Of a stretch of DNA of 48,559 bases, positions 7,429 to 17,090 are shown piece by piece; the stretch's first letter is position 1, and each line of letters begins with the position of its first letter. The DNA lies in assembly GCA_017390475.1 (NCBI GenBank), contig JAFPBO010000047.1, positions 1-48,559 on the forward strand. The letters are read 5' to 3'. The notes beneath the pieces are model-generated. The model had not been told where the DNA came from. It was given only the letters and a program-made list of their open reading frames with translations, and did no database searches. The translations under genes and the position numbers were made by a program. Source of the DNA: Loktanella sp. GTDB taxonomy: Bacteria > Pseudomonadota > Alphaproteobacteria > Rhodobacterales > Rhodobacteraceae.

Positions 7429-9240
7429 CTAATCCGCCACCCGCCGTAAGGCTCCGCGCAGCGCCCGCGCGGTCAGGCTGTTGTCGCCATCGTAACCCAA
7501 CCGCGCCATCGCCGCCTTTTCCTGTGGGTGAGCAGGACCAGAAAAGGATGAGAACAACAGCCGCAGCTTTCCTACAAGCGTCGGGGACAGGTCTTTCAAC
7601 TCTGCCAATGCGGGCAGAAGTATGCGCTCGATCTCATCAAAATCGGAGCCGAAAGGGAAATCCGGCAAAATCGCATGATGCGGGCGCAGCCATTGCGAAA
7701 TTGTCTCTGGCAGATTGCGGCGATATTCCTGCGGAATCTGGTAATCCTTTGGTATTTTACCTGCTTTCTTGGCACGTCCCAATAAATTCTCTTGAAAACG
7801 GCTGTCGGTGATTTGCAAAAGCGCGGCGATGACATCCGCGTCAGACTGCCCACGCAAATCGGCAATGCCGTATTCAGTGATGACGATGTCACGCATATGC
7901 CGTGGCACGCTGACAGTGGGCACATCCCATCTGATGTTGCTTTCCAACTTTCCGCCGCTTACCCGCGTGGCTGCCACCGCGATGACGGCGCGGGCACCAT
8001 CCAACGCAAAGGCCTGTTCCACGAAATTGAACTGTCCGCCCACTCCACTGACGACTTTGCCATCGGCGAGGCTGTCTGACATCACGTCCCCCAGGGCGGA
8101 CACCTGCATGGCCCCATTGATGAACCGTGCATCTGTTCGGGCAGCGCGCTTCGCCGCCTCGTCGCCGTAAAGCGCATTGGTAAAGCTGACCGGCATCATC
8201 GCAATCCTGGCGCGCTGGTCGCTGTCCATGTCACGCAGGCGGGCATAGAAATCGCGGGTTTCGACGAAGAACCCGGCATGGATCGCACTACCGTCAACTT
8301 CGCGCCGGATCACCCCTTCTTCAAACAGCGCCAGAATCCCGTTCACGAGCATTTCAGTCACGGCGTAAAGACCCGTCTCAAACCGGCCACCCGGCGCCGG
8401 GGCGATCGAAAACGGGCAATCGCGCTGAACCGCAGCAGCATCACCACGATCCCGCAACAGCAGCGCATGAGCGACCGTATCGCCCAAAGCGCCGATGCCG
8501 ATCTGCAATGTCCCGCCGTCAGGAACGAGCCGCGAGATATGTAGCCCCATGGCATGGTCGGCCTCGCTCAGCGGGCGGCGTGGCGCCGAGAACAGTTCGA
8601 ATGGTTCGGGCCGGTCTAGCACCATCTCGGCATCGTCAGGCCCAAGCACCGCATCATCCCCATACATGAATGGCATCTGAGCGTTGGTTTCAAACGCGGC
8701 CAGAAAATCCAGCTTTCCCTGCGCGCGCATCCGAAACAGATCGGTCGAGATGTCGGTGTTGCAAGACAGGCTGAATTGCCCGTCCTGTTCGGCGACGAGC
8801 TGCATCACCACATTGGGGCGCTGCGCGACCAGCACGTCACGGGCATGGGTGTAATTCGCCGAGATATAGGATTGCTGGACCGATTTCACATTCAGCCAGC
8901 GACCGGCCATCAGGAAAAATTCGTTGACTTTGATATTGGCGGGCAATGCATCGTCGCGTAGCAGTAGGGCATAAAGCAGTTCCGGATAGGCCCCGAACAA
9001 CCGGTCCATCGCGGGTTCTAGAAAGCGGCGCTGAACCTCTGATTCCAGCTTCGGTCGTTCCAGTGTCAGGGCAGTGAATATCGTCAGGGTGATCTCAGGA
9101 TCATCACAGGCCCTTTGTACCAGCGCGTTCACCAGCGTGACAGGTTTGCCCAGCCCCAAGGGAAGCGCCAGACGGATATCGCCACCTGTCCGCTCGACAA
9201 TGGCGCTGACAATCGTCTTTGCATCCTGATCGCGCAGCAT
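7429..9240 (-). CDS. Acetyl-CoA hydrolase/transferase family protein
   Basis: The 603-residue protein matches the CoA-transferase/acetyl-CoA hydrolase family. The C-terminal domain shows the glycine-rich GVGGQFNFVEQAF loop and TEYGIADLRGQSDADVIAAL, both typical. The first third corresponds to the N-terminal CoA-binding half. Such enzymes hydrolyse acyl-CoA or move CoA between acids; the acyl group cannot be told from sequence. It starts 3 nt after the stop of the fadJ-like gene and is the last gene of a four-gene beta-oxidation operon. A role in releasing or exchanging the acyl-CoA end product is therefore likely. No terminator was recognised downstream, where its end meets the region after the exporter gene. 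Confidence 0.85.
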   Translation of the reverse strand: MLRDQDAKTIVSAIVERTGGDIRLALPLGLGKPVTLVNALVQRACDDPEITLTIFTALTLERPKLESEVQRRFLEPAMDRLFGAYPELLYALLLRDDALPANIKVNEFFLMAGRWLNVKSVQQSYISANYTHARDVLVAQRPNVVMQLVAEQDGQFSLSCNTDISTDLFRMRAQGKLDFLAAFETNAQMPFMYGDDAVLGPDDAEMVLDRPEPFELFSAPRRPLSEADHAMGLHISRLVPDGGTLQIGIGALGDTVAHALLLRDRGDAAAVQRDCPFSIAPAPGGRFETGLYAVTEMLVNGILALFEEGVIRREVDGSAIHAGFFVETRDFYARLRDMDSDQRARIAMMPVSFTNALYGDEAAKRAARTDARFINGAMQVSALGDVMSDSLADGKVVSGVGGQFNFVEQAFALDGARAVIAVAATRVSGGKLESNIRWDVPTVSVPRHMRDIVITEYGIADLRGQSDADVIAALLQITDSRFQENLLGRAKKAGKIPKDYQIPQEYRRNLPETISQWLRPHHAILPDFPFGSDFDEIERILLPALAELKDLSPTLVGKLRLLFSSFSGPAHPQEKAAMARLGYDGDNSLTARALRGALRRVAD

Positions 9241-9243
9241 CCT

Positions 9244-11322
9244 TTATAGATCCTTCCACCCCGGATCGGGCTGAAAGCGGGGGCCATGCTCTGCTTGCAG
9301 CTCCTTCAGCCGGTCATGGATCGCATCATGCCCACGGGCCCGCGCGTAGTGCATCGGGCCACCCCGGAACGGGGCAAAGCCGGTGGCAAAGATCATCGCG
9401 CCGTCAACCTCATCCGCATCGCGCGCGACGCCTTTGCGCAGGCATTCCACGCAAGCATCAAGCATCGGTAGGATCAAGCGATCCGTCAGATCATCCGGCC
9501 CGCCTTCGGCATCGGGCCGCGGGGTCCCGTGTGACCAGTTGTAAAACCCCTGCCCGGCCTTCTTGCCGGTCTCACCCGTGTCGACCTTTTCACGCAAGCG
9601 CGCGCTGATTTCAGGCATGGGTTTGTCCAGATTGTCCTTAAGACTTTCAGCGACATGCAGGCAGATATCCAGCCCAACCTGATCGCTGAGCGCGACCGGC
9701 CCAAGCGGCATGCCAAAAGCCACCGCAGCGCTGTCGATCACCTCTTTCGGGACGCCTTCATCCATCAGCACCATCGCCTCCATCAGATAGGGGGTCAGGG
9801 CGCGGTTCACCAGAAAACCCGGATAATCCGCGATCCGAACGGGCAGCCGGTCGATACGACTGCAAAATGCGGCAAGGCGGCGGATCACGGCATCATCGCT
9901 GCAGTCGTGATGGATCACTTCAACCAGTTGCATCTTGCTGACCGGGTTGAAGAAATGCAGCCCGGCGAAATGCGCAGGTTTCGGAGCCACATCGCGCAAC
10001 CTGGCCAGTTGCAGGCTTGATGTGTTGGTCGCAAGGATTGCGTCGTCTTTCATGCGCGCTTTCAACCCGGCATAAATCTTTTCCTTTACCTCGGGCGTTT
10101 CCGGTCCCGCTTCAATCACCAGATCGGCCCGCGCCACGCCGTAACCTTTTGGGTCCGGCATCAACCGGTCAAGCGCATCGCGTGTTTCATGATCGCTCAG
10201 ATGCTTATCCTTGCAGATATCCTGCGCCTGTTTGATCGCCTTGCCCAAAGGGTCAAGATCAACATCACCCAAGGTGACCGTCTTGCCCTTGATCGCGGCC
10301 CAAGCGGCGATTTCTGCGCCCATCGCCCCGGCGCCGATAACGTGCAGATGGGAAATGCCATCTTCGCCACGCGCATCATCCTTGAGCGCTTGCCGCAGAA
10401 TGAAAACGCGCCGCAGGTTCTTGCTGGTGTCCGTGTCCAGCAAACGCGCGAAACTTTCGATCTCGGCTGTTTGCATCGCCTTTGGGTCATTGCCGTGCGC
10501 CTCCCACAAATCGATCAGCGCATGGGGGGCGGGATAATGGGCTTTGGGGGCTTTATTTTCGGTCTGCGACCGCATTTGCCGTGCCGCCAGATTGCGCGCG
10601 GCCTCAAAGCCAAAGGCGCGCGCTTTCAGCCCCGGGCCATCGCGGTGGATATTGCCGTCCACAACCGCCGCAACGGCCGCGCCGATATGGCGTTCTTCGG
10701 TCACCACGTCGGCGATACCCAGCCTTTTGGCCTTTTTCGTATGCGCGGTCTTGCCAGTCAGCATCAGCGTCATCGCCTCGGTCGGGTCGATCAGCGCGGG
10801 CAGACGGAACGTGCCGCCAAGGCCAGGATGCAGGCCCAGCTGCACCTCGGGAAAGCCGAAGGACGCGCCTTCAACAGCGATGCGCCAATCACAGGCCAGC
10901 GCGATCTCGAACCCGGCGCCCAAGGCCGCGCCATGCACGATGCAGATCGTCGGGCAATCAACTGCGACAAGGCGGTCAAGCACTGCGTGCCCCTGCCGCA
11001 GCAGATCGACCGCGCCTGCGTCGCCCATGTCGTCAAAGCCAGAGATATCCGCCCCTGCCGCAAAACCGGCAGGCTTGCCGGAACGGATGACAATGGCGCG
11101 TGGGATCTCCCTTTCAATCTGGTCCAGTGCGGCAGACAGCCCTTCGATCACGTCGCGCGACACCGTGTTGAGAGAACTTTCGCCATGGTCCAGCACCAGC
11201 CAGAGAATGCCGTCTTCGGTCACGCCGCGTGACCACGAGCCTTCGTCTGGGACGACCGGCCCCAGTTCCAGCTTTGTCTCGCCCAAGTGGCGCAGAACTG
11301 GTCCGTGGGATGAATTTGCCAT
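9244..11322 (-). CDS. fadJ: Multifunctional enoyl-CoA hydratase / 3-hydroxyacyl-CoA dehydrogenase (FadJ/FadB-like)
   Basis: The 692-residue protein has an N-terminal crotonase domain (to about residue 250) with the oxyanion-hole region GFAAGADISGF and HGAALGAGFEIALACDWRIA. A Rossmann NAD-binding domain follows, with GAGAMGAEIAAWAA and NTSSLQLARL. The C-terminal 3-hydroxyacyl-CoA dehydrogenase domains include FAGLHFFNPVSKMQLVEV and YPGFLVNRALTPYL. It would perform steps 2 and 3 of beta-oxidation. An earlier ATG in frame (11370) exists, but the ATG at 11322 overlaps the thiolase stop as TAATG and leads straight into the conserved sequence, so it is preferred. Gene order and length fit the FadJ type; the symbol rests on family resemblance. 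Confidence 0.88.
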   Translation of the reverse strand: MANSSHGPVLRHLGETKLELGPVVPDEGSWSRGVTEDGILWLVLDHGESSLNTVSRDVIEGLSAALDQIEREIPRAIVIRSGKPAGFAAGADISGFDDMGDAGAVDLLRQGHAVLDRLVAVDCPTICIVHGAALGAGFEIALACDWRIAVEGASFGFPEVQLGLHPGLGGTFRLPALIDPTEAMTLMLTGKTAHTKKAKRLGIADVVTEERHIGAAVAAVVDGNIHRDGPGLKARAFGFEAARNLAARQMRSQTENKAPKAHYPAPHALIDLWEAHGNDPKAMQTAEIESFARLLDTDTSKNLRRVFILRQALKDDARGEDGISHLHVIGAGAMGAEIAAWAAIKGKTVTLGDVDLDPLGKAIKQAQDICKDKHLSDHETRDALDRLMPDPKGYGVARADLVIEAGPETPEVKEKIYAGLKARMKDDAILATNTSSLQLARLRDVAPKPAHFAGLHFFNPVSKMQLVEVIHHDCSDDAVIRRLAAFCSRIDRLPVRIADYPGFLVNRALTPYLMEAMVLMDEGVPKEVIDSAAVAFGMPLGPVALSDQVGLDICLHVAESLKDNLDKPMPEISARLREKVDTGETGKKAGQGFYNWSHGTPRPDAEGGPDDLTDRLILPMLDACVECLRKGVARDADEVDGAMIFATGFAPFRGGPMHYARARGHDAIHDRLKELQAEHGPRFQPDPGWKDL

Positions 11323-12605
11323 TACACAGCCTCCAGCATCATGGCACCGCCCAAACCTCCGCCGATGCATTCGGTCGCGATCCCGCGTTTTTTACCTAGC
11401 CGTTTCATCGCATTGGCAAGGTGCAGAACAATCCGGTTGCCGCTGGTGCCGACCGGGTGACCTAGCGAGATCGCGCCGCCGTCGATGTTCAGCTGATCAC
11501 GTTCGATCCGGCCAAAGGCTGTTTCAAGGCCCAGCACCGCACGGCAGAAATCCGGGTCGTCCCATGCGGCGATACAGGACAGCACCTGCGCCGCAAAAGC
11601 CTCGTTCAATTCCCACAGATCGATGTCAACAACACCGAGGTTATGGCGTTCTGTTAGCAAGGTAGATGCCAGCACGGGCCCCAATCCCATGACGGAGGGA
11701 TCAAGTGCGGCCCATGCGCTGTCCACGATCCGGGCCATTGGAGTCAGACCGTGCTTTTCCACCGCATCTTCCGATGCGACTATCACCCAGGACGCGCCGT
11801 CGCTGATCTGGCTGGCATTGCCTGCGGTGACCTTGCCATGGGGCCGCTCAAACGCCGGTTTGGGTTTGGAAAGCCCCGCCAGATCGCTGTCAGGGCGCAC
11901 GCCGTCGTCATGGTCATGTACGCCGCCATCCCGGTCAAAGGCGGGCATCACCTCGTCATCCAGCCAGCCTTCTTGTTGCGCGCGGGCCAGCCGATGATGG
12001 CTTTGCATCGCATAGGTATCGGCGGCCTCCCGGTCGATGTTGAAATGATGGGCAAGCAGTTCAGCCGTCTGGCCCATGTTCAATGTCGTGATCGGATCAG
12101 TCAGGCCGCGTTCCAGCCCGATGATCGGCTTGAAAAATTCCGCTCGCAACCCCGTCATGGCTTTCGCCTGCGCGGCGGGGCCCCTGGCCTGCGCCATCTG
12201 GCCGAACCACTCAACGGCGGATCGCCGCAGCACCAATGGCGCATGGCTCAACGCCTCTGCCCCGCCGGCAAGGATCATATCATGCGATCCTTCGCGGATG
12301 TAACGATAGGCAGTGTCAATGGATTGCATACCTGAACCGCAATTGATCTGAGTGGTAAAGGCGACCAATTCGGCACCCAAACCAAGGCGCAGGGCGGCAA
12401 CACGGGCCGGGTTCATCTCATCCTGCAGAACATTGACGCAACCGAGGATCACCAGATCAAGGGCGCGGCTGTCAAAGTTCTGACGCGCAAGCAAAGGTCG
12501 CCCGCATTGCACCGCAAGATCGACGGGTGTGAACGGGCCGGGGCCGGATTTGGCTTTCAGAAACGGTGTCCGGGCACCATCGACAAGATAGACGGGACGG
12601 ATCAT
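11322..12605 (-). CDS. fadI: Thiolase (acetyl-CoA C-acyltransferase, FadI-like)
   Basis: The 427-residue protein is a thiolase. The nucleophilic Cys sits in QINCGSGMQSID, the conserved GGAEALSHAP follows, the histidine motif is NEAFAAQ, and the C-terminal signatures are GGAISLGHPVGTSG and CIGGGLGG. A length of about 430 and its place before the multifunctional protein fit FadI, which cleaves 3-ketoacyl-CoA to acetyl-CoA and a shortened acyl-CoA. Its ATG overlaps the fadE stop codon by 4 nt (12602-12605), and its stop overlaps the next start, so translation is probably coupled along the operon. Confidence 0.9.
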   Translation of the reverse strand: MIRPVYLVDGARTPFLKAKSGPGPFTPVDLAVQCGRPLLARQNFDSRALDLVILGCVNVLQDEMNPARVAALRLGLGAELVAFTTQINCGSGMQSIDTAYRYIREGSHDMILAGGAEALSHAPLVLRRSAVEWFGQMAQARGPAAQAKAMTGLRAEFFKPIIGLERGLTDPITTLNMGQTAELLAHHFNIDREAADTYAMQSHHRLARAQQEGWLDDEVMPAFDRDGGVHDHDDGVRPDSDLAGLSKPKPAFERPHGKVTAGNASQISDGASWVIVASEDAVEKHGLTPMARIVDSAWAALDPSVMGLGPVLASTLLTERHNLGVVDIDLWELNEAFAAQVLSCIAAWDDPDFCRAVLGLETAFGRIERDQLNIDGGAISLGHPVGTSGNRIVLHLANAMKRLGKKRGIATECIGGGLGGAMMLEAV

Positions 12606-14851
12606 TCTGCAGCCTCCTTCTGCTGGCTGCGCCCTGCTTTCAGACCGGGATAAAGTAGGGCAAGTTCCTCGGGGGTGAAATCATCCACCGCGACGACCTC
12701 ATCAATCAGGGCCTGCATGCGGGTGATCTGGTCATGCTCGTCCTGCGTGATGATCCCGCCTTTCAACGCCGCATCCGGCGTTTGTTCGGTACTGCGCAGC
12801 TTTTTCATCAATGGTGCGGCGTCCGTAACTGCCGCAAAGCACGCGTTCAGCGTGGCGATGCCATCGCAGGTGCAGCCGCCATAAACAGGGCCGACGATCC
12901 TGTCGCGTGTCTTGGACGGTTCATAAAGCAGGTCCGAACACGCCTCTGTCAGCGCATCATCAGGCGCACGCGCGCTGCCGCCGGGGAGAGTAACCACCCG
13001 CAACAACCCCGCCGCCCAACGGCTGGGAAAGTTCACCAACACTTCATCCATCGCCGTCTGAATGCGCTGGAAGGCGCGTGCGGCATTGTAGCGGACCAGC
13101 GGCAGATCGGCTTTCTGACGCCCCTCGTCTTCCCACCGTTTCAGAATGGCGCTGAGGATATACATTTCAGACAGCACATCCCCCATACGGGCTGACAGCA
13201 TCTCCTTGCGCTTCAACGCGCCGCCGATGGTCAAAAACGCGAAATCTGCGGTCAAGGCATAGGCCGCCGACCAGCGCGCCAGTTGACGATAAATATCGGT
13301 AACTGGTCCGGCAGCAGGGGCAGGGCCGATACGGCCTCCTGTCCAGGCACGGCCAAAAGCACGGAAAAAGGTTTTGACGCTGTGCCCCACATGCGCCCAG
13401 AAATGTGTGTCAAAGGCTTCCAGGCTTGCCTTATCATCCTCCAGCGTCAGCGCCTTCATTTCATTGAGGATATGCGGATGCGCCCGGATTGCACCTTGCC
13501 CGAAAATAATCAGCGAACGTGTGACGATATTCGCCCCCTCCACGGTGATCCCGATCGGCACAGCGCGATAGCAGGCCTGCAGGTAATTTGACGGGCCATC
13601 AATCACGGCTTTACCGGAATGAATATCCATCGCGTCATTGACCGCCTCGCGCATGCGGTAAGTCGCGTGGGCCTTCATGATGGCAGAGATCACGGACAGT
13701 GACCGCCCCTCATCCAGACCAGCGCAAGTCAGGCGGCGCGCGGCATCCATTCCATAAGCATCCGCCGCAAGGCGCCCAAGAGGTTCCTGAATCCCACCGA
13801 ATTTGCCGATCGGCAGGCCGAATTGCTGCCTGATCCGCGCATAAGCCCCGCTGGTATGCGCGGACATCGCGATCGCGGCACAGCCCATGGATGGGAGGGA
13901 AATACCGCGCCCGGCGGCCAGCGCGCTCATCAGCATCATCCAGCCGCGACCTGCATATTCCGTGCCGCCAATGACATGATCCAGTGGGATGAACACATCC
14001 TTGCCGGTTGTTGGGCCATTCAGAAACATCGTCGCAGACGGGATATGGCGGCGGCCCGTTTCAACACCTTGCAGGTCGGTCGGGACCAATGCGCAGGTGA
14101 TGCCGATATCCTCGACTCCGCCAAGATGGCCGTCAGGGTCGCGCAGTTTGAACGCCAGACCAAGAACGGTGCAGACAGGGGCAAGCGTGATATAGCGCTT
14201 GGCCCAGTTCAGGCGGATACCTAACACTTTGTCGCCCTGCCACATGCCTTCTTCGACGACGCCATCGTCGATCATCGCACTGGCGTCTGACCCGGCCTCA
14301 TTGCTTGTCAGACCAAATGCGGGCAGTTCCTCGCCGCTGGCCAGACGCGGCATCCAGTAATCTTTCTGATCCTCGGTGCCGAACATATGTAGCAATTCAC
14401 CTGGCCCCAGTGAGTTGGGCACCATGACGGTCACGGCTGCCGCGACCGACCGGGTTGAAATGAAACGCACTATTTCCGAATGAGCATAGGCCGAAAATCC
14501 AAGCCCGCCGTATTTTTCCGGAATGACGATGCCAAAGAACTTGTTTTCACGCAGAAATGTCCAGACCTCTTCGGACAGGTCAGCATCGATCTGATTGATC
14601 TTCCAGTCGTCAATCAACGCGCACAACGCGTGACAGGGGCCGTCAATAAACGCCTGTTCGCGCACACTCAAAACGGGAGCTTTGACCTCATTCAACTTTC
14701 GCCAGTCGGGATTTCCTGAAAACAGCTCTGCTTCCCACCAGACTTCTCCGGCTTCGGTGGCCTCGCGCTCTGTCTCGGACAAACTGGGAAGTGCACGTTT
14801 GGCCCATGCGTGGATGGGCTTGGTGAGTGTCTTTGCGCGAAAACCTAGCAT
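12602..14851 (-). CDS. fadE: Acyl-CoA dehydrogenase, FadE type
   Basis: The 749-residue protein matches the large FadE acyl-CoA dehydrogenases (about 750-815 residues): a short N-terminal extension, the FAD-dependent core (FGIVIPEKYGGLGFSAYAHS; FGLTSNEAGSD; AGRGISLPSMGC), and the C-terminal FadE-specific domain of unknown function. It catalyses the first oxidation of beta-oxidation. An upstream in-frame ATG exists at 14899, but the ATG at 14851 follows an excellent AGAGGAG ribosome binding site and begins with MLGFRAKTLTKP, so it is chosen. It heads a four-gene operon. I found no FadR/PsrA-type regulator nearby. The 14900-15156 interval shows no convincing gene. Confidence 0.9.
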   Translation of the reverse strand: MLGFRAKTLTKPIHAWAKRALPSLSETEREATEAGEVWWEAELFSGNPDWRKLNEVKAPVLSVREQAFIDGPCHALCALIDDWKINQIDADLSEEVWTFLRENKFFGIVIPEKYGGLGFSAYAHSEIVRFISTRSVAAAVTVMVPNSLGPGELLHMFGTEDQKDYWMPRLASGEELPAFGLTSNEAGSDASAMIDDGVVEEGMWQGDKVLGIRLNWAKRYITLAPVCTVLGLAFKLRDPDGHLGGVEDIGITCALVPTDLQGVETGRRHIPSATMFLNGPTTGKDVFIPLDHVIGGTEYAGRGWMMLMSALAAGRGISLPSMGCAAIAMSAHTSGAYARIRQQFGLPIGKFGGIQEPLGRLAADAYGMDAARRLTCAGLDEGRSLSVISAIMKAHATYRMREAVNDAMDIHSGKAVIDGPSNYLQACYRAVPIGITVEGANIVTRSLIIFGQGAIRAHPHILNEMKALTLEDDKASLEAFDTHFWAHVGHSVKTFFRAFGRAWTGGRIGPAPAAGPVTDIYRQLARWSAAYALTADFAFLTIGGALKRKEMLSARMGDVLSEMYILSAILKRWEDEGRQKADLPLVRYNAARAFQRIQTAMDEVLVNFPSRWAAGLLRVVTLPGGSARAPDDALTEACSDLLYEPSKTRDRIVGPVYGGCTCDGIATLNACFAAVTDAAPLMKKLRSTEQTPDAALKGGIITQDEHDQITRMQALIDEVVAVDDFTPEELALLYPGLKAGRSQQKEAAE

Positions 14852-15156
14852 GGGATACTCCTCTGAAGAGTAAACTATCTGTCGCCGGGATGGTTCCATC
14901 TGACGCCAAGTGTCGCGTTTCGCTTAGATCTTGTACGCAGCGCGTTGGGCCGCGTTTGTTGCCCTTAAATTGTTGATATATCCGTGCTGTGATTTGATGA
15001 CATTGAACAGGACGGTTGGGGCAGCTATCAGATGGTAGCATTCCGTCAACTGCTGGCCGATATCATCAACACCGAAACCTCCGAGGCAGGAGCGACCTTT
15101 TTTCTGGAGGCGATCCCGTCTAGCGTGACAGGATCAAGCGCAATGATGAGCTTGTC

Positions 15157-16425
15157 TCACGCGCCGCGGATCAGCGCGAGGCTCAGCCAAGGCACGAGCG
15201 CAAGCACGACCAGCGTGATACAAGCGACAATAAAGAACGGTAGCGACACATAAAACAGTCGCATCGCGCTGACACCGCTGACCGACGCGGCCACATATAG
15301 TCCGATGCCAACTGGGGGCGAAAGCAGCCCAAGGATCAGGTTGACCGATACGACAACCCCGAAATGTAGTGGATCGATGTCATAAACCTCGGTTGCGATG
15401 GGCAACAGGATCGGGACAACCATGATCAGGCCGGGGATGCCGTCGATCACCGTGCCCACAATCAGCAACAAAACCAGCACCAGCAGCATGAAGGACATCG
15501 GTGTGGTAGCCACCGACTGGACCCAGACCGCCGCGGTCTGTGGAACCTGGCCAAAGATCAGCACCCAGGAAAACACACCTGCTGCCGCCACGAGGAACAG
15601 CACCAGCGCCGAGTTCAGCCCGGTGCGCAGCAGGATCATAGGAAAATCGCGCAAGCGCAGCGACCGTGTGTAGAAAATACCAATCAGCGTCGCCACCATT
15701 GCACCAATCGCCGCTGCTTCGGTCGGCGAGCCAAACCCGCCCAGTATGGTGCCGATGATAACCATCGGTATCATCAGCATTGGCAAAGCATCACGCAGCG
15801 CAGTCAACCGTGCATGCCAACTCAACTTTTCGCCTCTTGGATAATTATAGTGCCAGCCAAGCGCGGCGACTGTCAGGATAAAGACCGTGGTCAACAAGAT
15901 CCCGGGCAAGATCCCGGCCACCAGCATGTCACTTATCGCCACCTGCGCTAGCACGGCATAGACGACAAACACGATCGAGGGCGGAATGATCGGCCCCAAT
16001 AGCCCACCGAACGCCGTCAGCCCTGCTGCGAACCCTTTGTCATAGCCGGCGCGCTGCATTTCGGGCACCATGACCTGGCTCATCATAGCGATCTGCGCGG
16101 TGGCTGATCCGAGGATCGAAGCAACCATCATGTTCGCCAGTAGGTTGATATAAGCCAGCCCGCCTTTCAGATTGCCGACAAATGCCGCCGCCAACCGTAC
16201 CAGCCGCGTGGTTATGCCTGCGCCGTTCATCAATTCGCCGATCAGGATAAACAACGGGATCGCCAGCAGACCAAAGTTATCAAGCGATGAAAACAGCTTG
16301 AGCGGAAAACTGTCCAACAGCAATGGATTGCCAGTCTCGAAGATAAAAACCAACGCGGCAGCACACAGTATCAGCCCGATTGGCAGACCAATCACCAGCA
16401 AAAGCAGGAAGGCAAACATTGTCAT
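15157..16425 (-). CDS. dctM: TRAP transporter large permease (DctM-like)
   Basis: The 422-residue integral membrane protein has about 12 hydrophobic segments and family motifs: LLVIGLPIGLILC at the start, PLFILIGELMNGAGIT, GGLLGPIIPPSIVFVVY, and GSPTEAAAIGA. This is the Na+-coupled large subunit of TRAP transporters. It begins 4 nt after the small-permease stop and is the last gene of the nicC-dctP-dctQ-dctM series. The substrate is set by DctP. Because the set follows nicC, a pyridine carboxylate such as nicotinate or 6-hydroxynicotinate is the likely cargo (inference). Confidence 0.92.
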   Translation of the reverse strand: MTMFAFLLLLVIGLPIGLILCAAALVFIFETGNPLLLDSFPLKLFSSLDNFGLLAIPLFILIGELMNGAGITTRLVRLAAAFVGNLKGGLAYINLLANMMVASILGSATAQIAMMSQVMVPEMQRAGYDKGFAAGLTAFGGLLGPIIPPSIVFVVYAVLAQVAISDMLVAGILPGILLTTVFILTVAALGWHYNYPRGEKLSWHARLTALRDALPMLMIPMVIIGTILGGFGSPTEAAAIGAMVATLIGIFYTRSLRLRDFPMILLRTGLNSALVLFLVAAAGVFSWVLIFGQVPQTAAVWVQSVATTPMSFMLLVLVLLLIVGTVIDGIPGLIMVVPILLPIATEVYDIDPLHFGVVVSVNLILGLLSPPVGIGLYVAASVSGVSAMRLFYVSLPFFIVACITLVVLALVPWLSLALIRGA

Positions 16426-16429
16426 TGGA

Positions 16430-17011
16430 TTAATCCCCAGTTTGGCTGAATTCCTGCGCCAGATGGCGTGGTTCGATCAGGCGCAGATCTTCGGCAAGAT
16501 TGGCGAGTGCATGAATGCTGAGCGTCAAGGCAAACCATGGCATCACCAGAAAGAACCAGAAATACGGCAGGCCCAGCACCGGTGTTGTTTCGGTGTATAG
16601 AAAATTGAACGTCGACATCTCAAACGTGCTGACATCAAAGCCTGCTGCAATCAATTCCGGTAAATTAAACCAGCGCCAGTTCAGCCAAAGCAATATCAGA
16701 CCGAAAGCTGCTGCCAATGTCGATACCAGCATCCGCAAGCCCCGCACGATGGGTTCAGATGCGATTTCATACACAATTTGAACCGCCGGATCGGTCCGCG
16801 CCCGCAGCATGAGCGAGGCACCCACAAATCCGGCCAGAGTCATTGACAGGATTGCCAGTTCATCTGCGGATGCAATGGTGACATTGAACAACCGGAATCC
16901 GACATTCATCAAGACAAAGACCGCCACAGAGGCGACCAGAAATATTAGCGCGATCCGTTCAATGCGGATCAATCCTTCTGATACTTGTCGCAGCAATCGG
17001 ACGAGGTACAT
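16430..17011 (-). CDS. dctQ: TRAP transporter small permease (DctQ-like)
   Basis: The 193-residue protein has four hydrophobic helices (about residues 18-40, 50-70, 90-112 and 135-160). The motif SADELAILSMTLAGFVGASLMLRARTDPAV in that position is typical of DctQ subunits; it resembles the usual E-x-x-R(Y)..W..GA...R..H region. It lies between the binding protein and the large permease, with only 4 nt to dctM. Length and topology fit the family. Confidence 0.85.
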   Translation of the reverse strand: MYLVRLLRQVSEGLIRIERIALIFLVASVAVFVLMNVGFRLFNVTIASADELAILSMTLAGFVGASLMLRARTDPAVQIVYEIASEPIVRGLRMLVSTLAAAFGLILLWLNWRWFNLPELIAAGFDVSTFEMSTFNFLYTETTPVLGLPYFWFFLVMPWFALTLSIHALANLAEDLRLIEPRHLAQEFSQTGD

Positions 17012-17050
17012 CGCAATCTCCGGTATGGTTAAACGCTATTTCAACATCTT

Positions 17051-17078
17051 GCCGGGCGGGGTCTTTTCCACACCCGGC
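17051..17078 (-). other. Stem-loop between dctP and dctQ
   Basis: GCCGGG (17051-17056) pairs with CCCGGC (17073-17078) in the 79-nt space after the dctP stop. Hairpins here often protect the binding-protein mRNA and lower permease expression. There is no T-run, so full termination is unlikely. Confidence 0.35.
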
Positions 17079-17090
17079 TGCCGTGTGTGT

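Noticed and set aside
7259-7432. 57-codon open frame directly continuing after the exporter TGA in the same phase
   Set aside because: The reading (ending ...PVGGMDRIAGLHA) resembles coding sequence but has no start codon with a ribosome binding site and no recognised family. It could be a gene tail left by rearrangement, but this cannot be supported.
15032-15253. 73-codon plus-strand frame upstream of dctM's 3' end
   Set aside because: There is no family match, it runs into the end of dctM on the opposite strand and it has no clear ribosome binding site.
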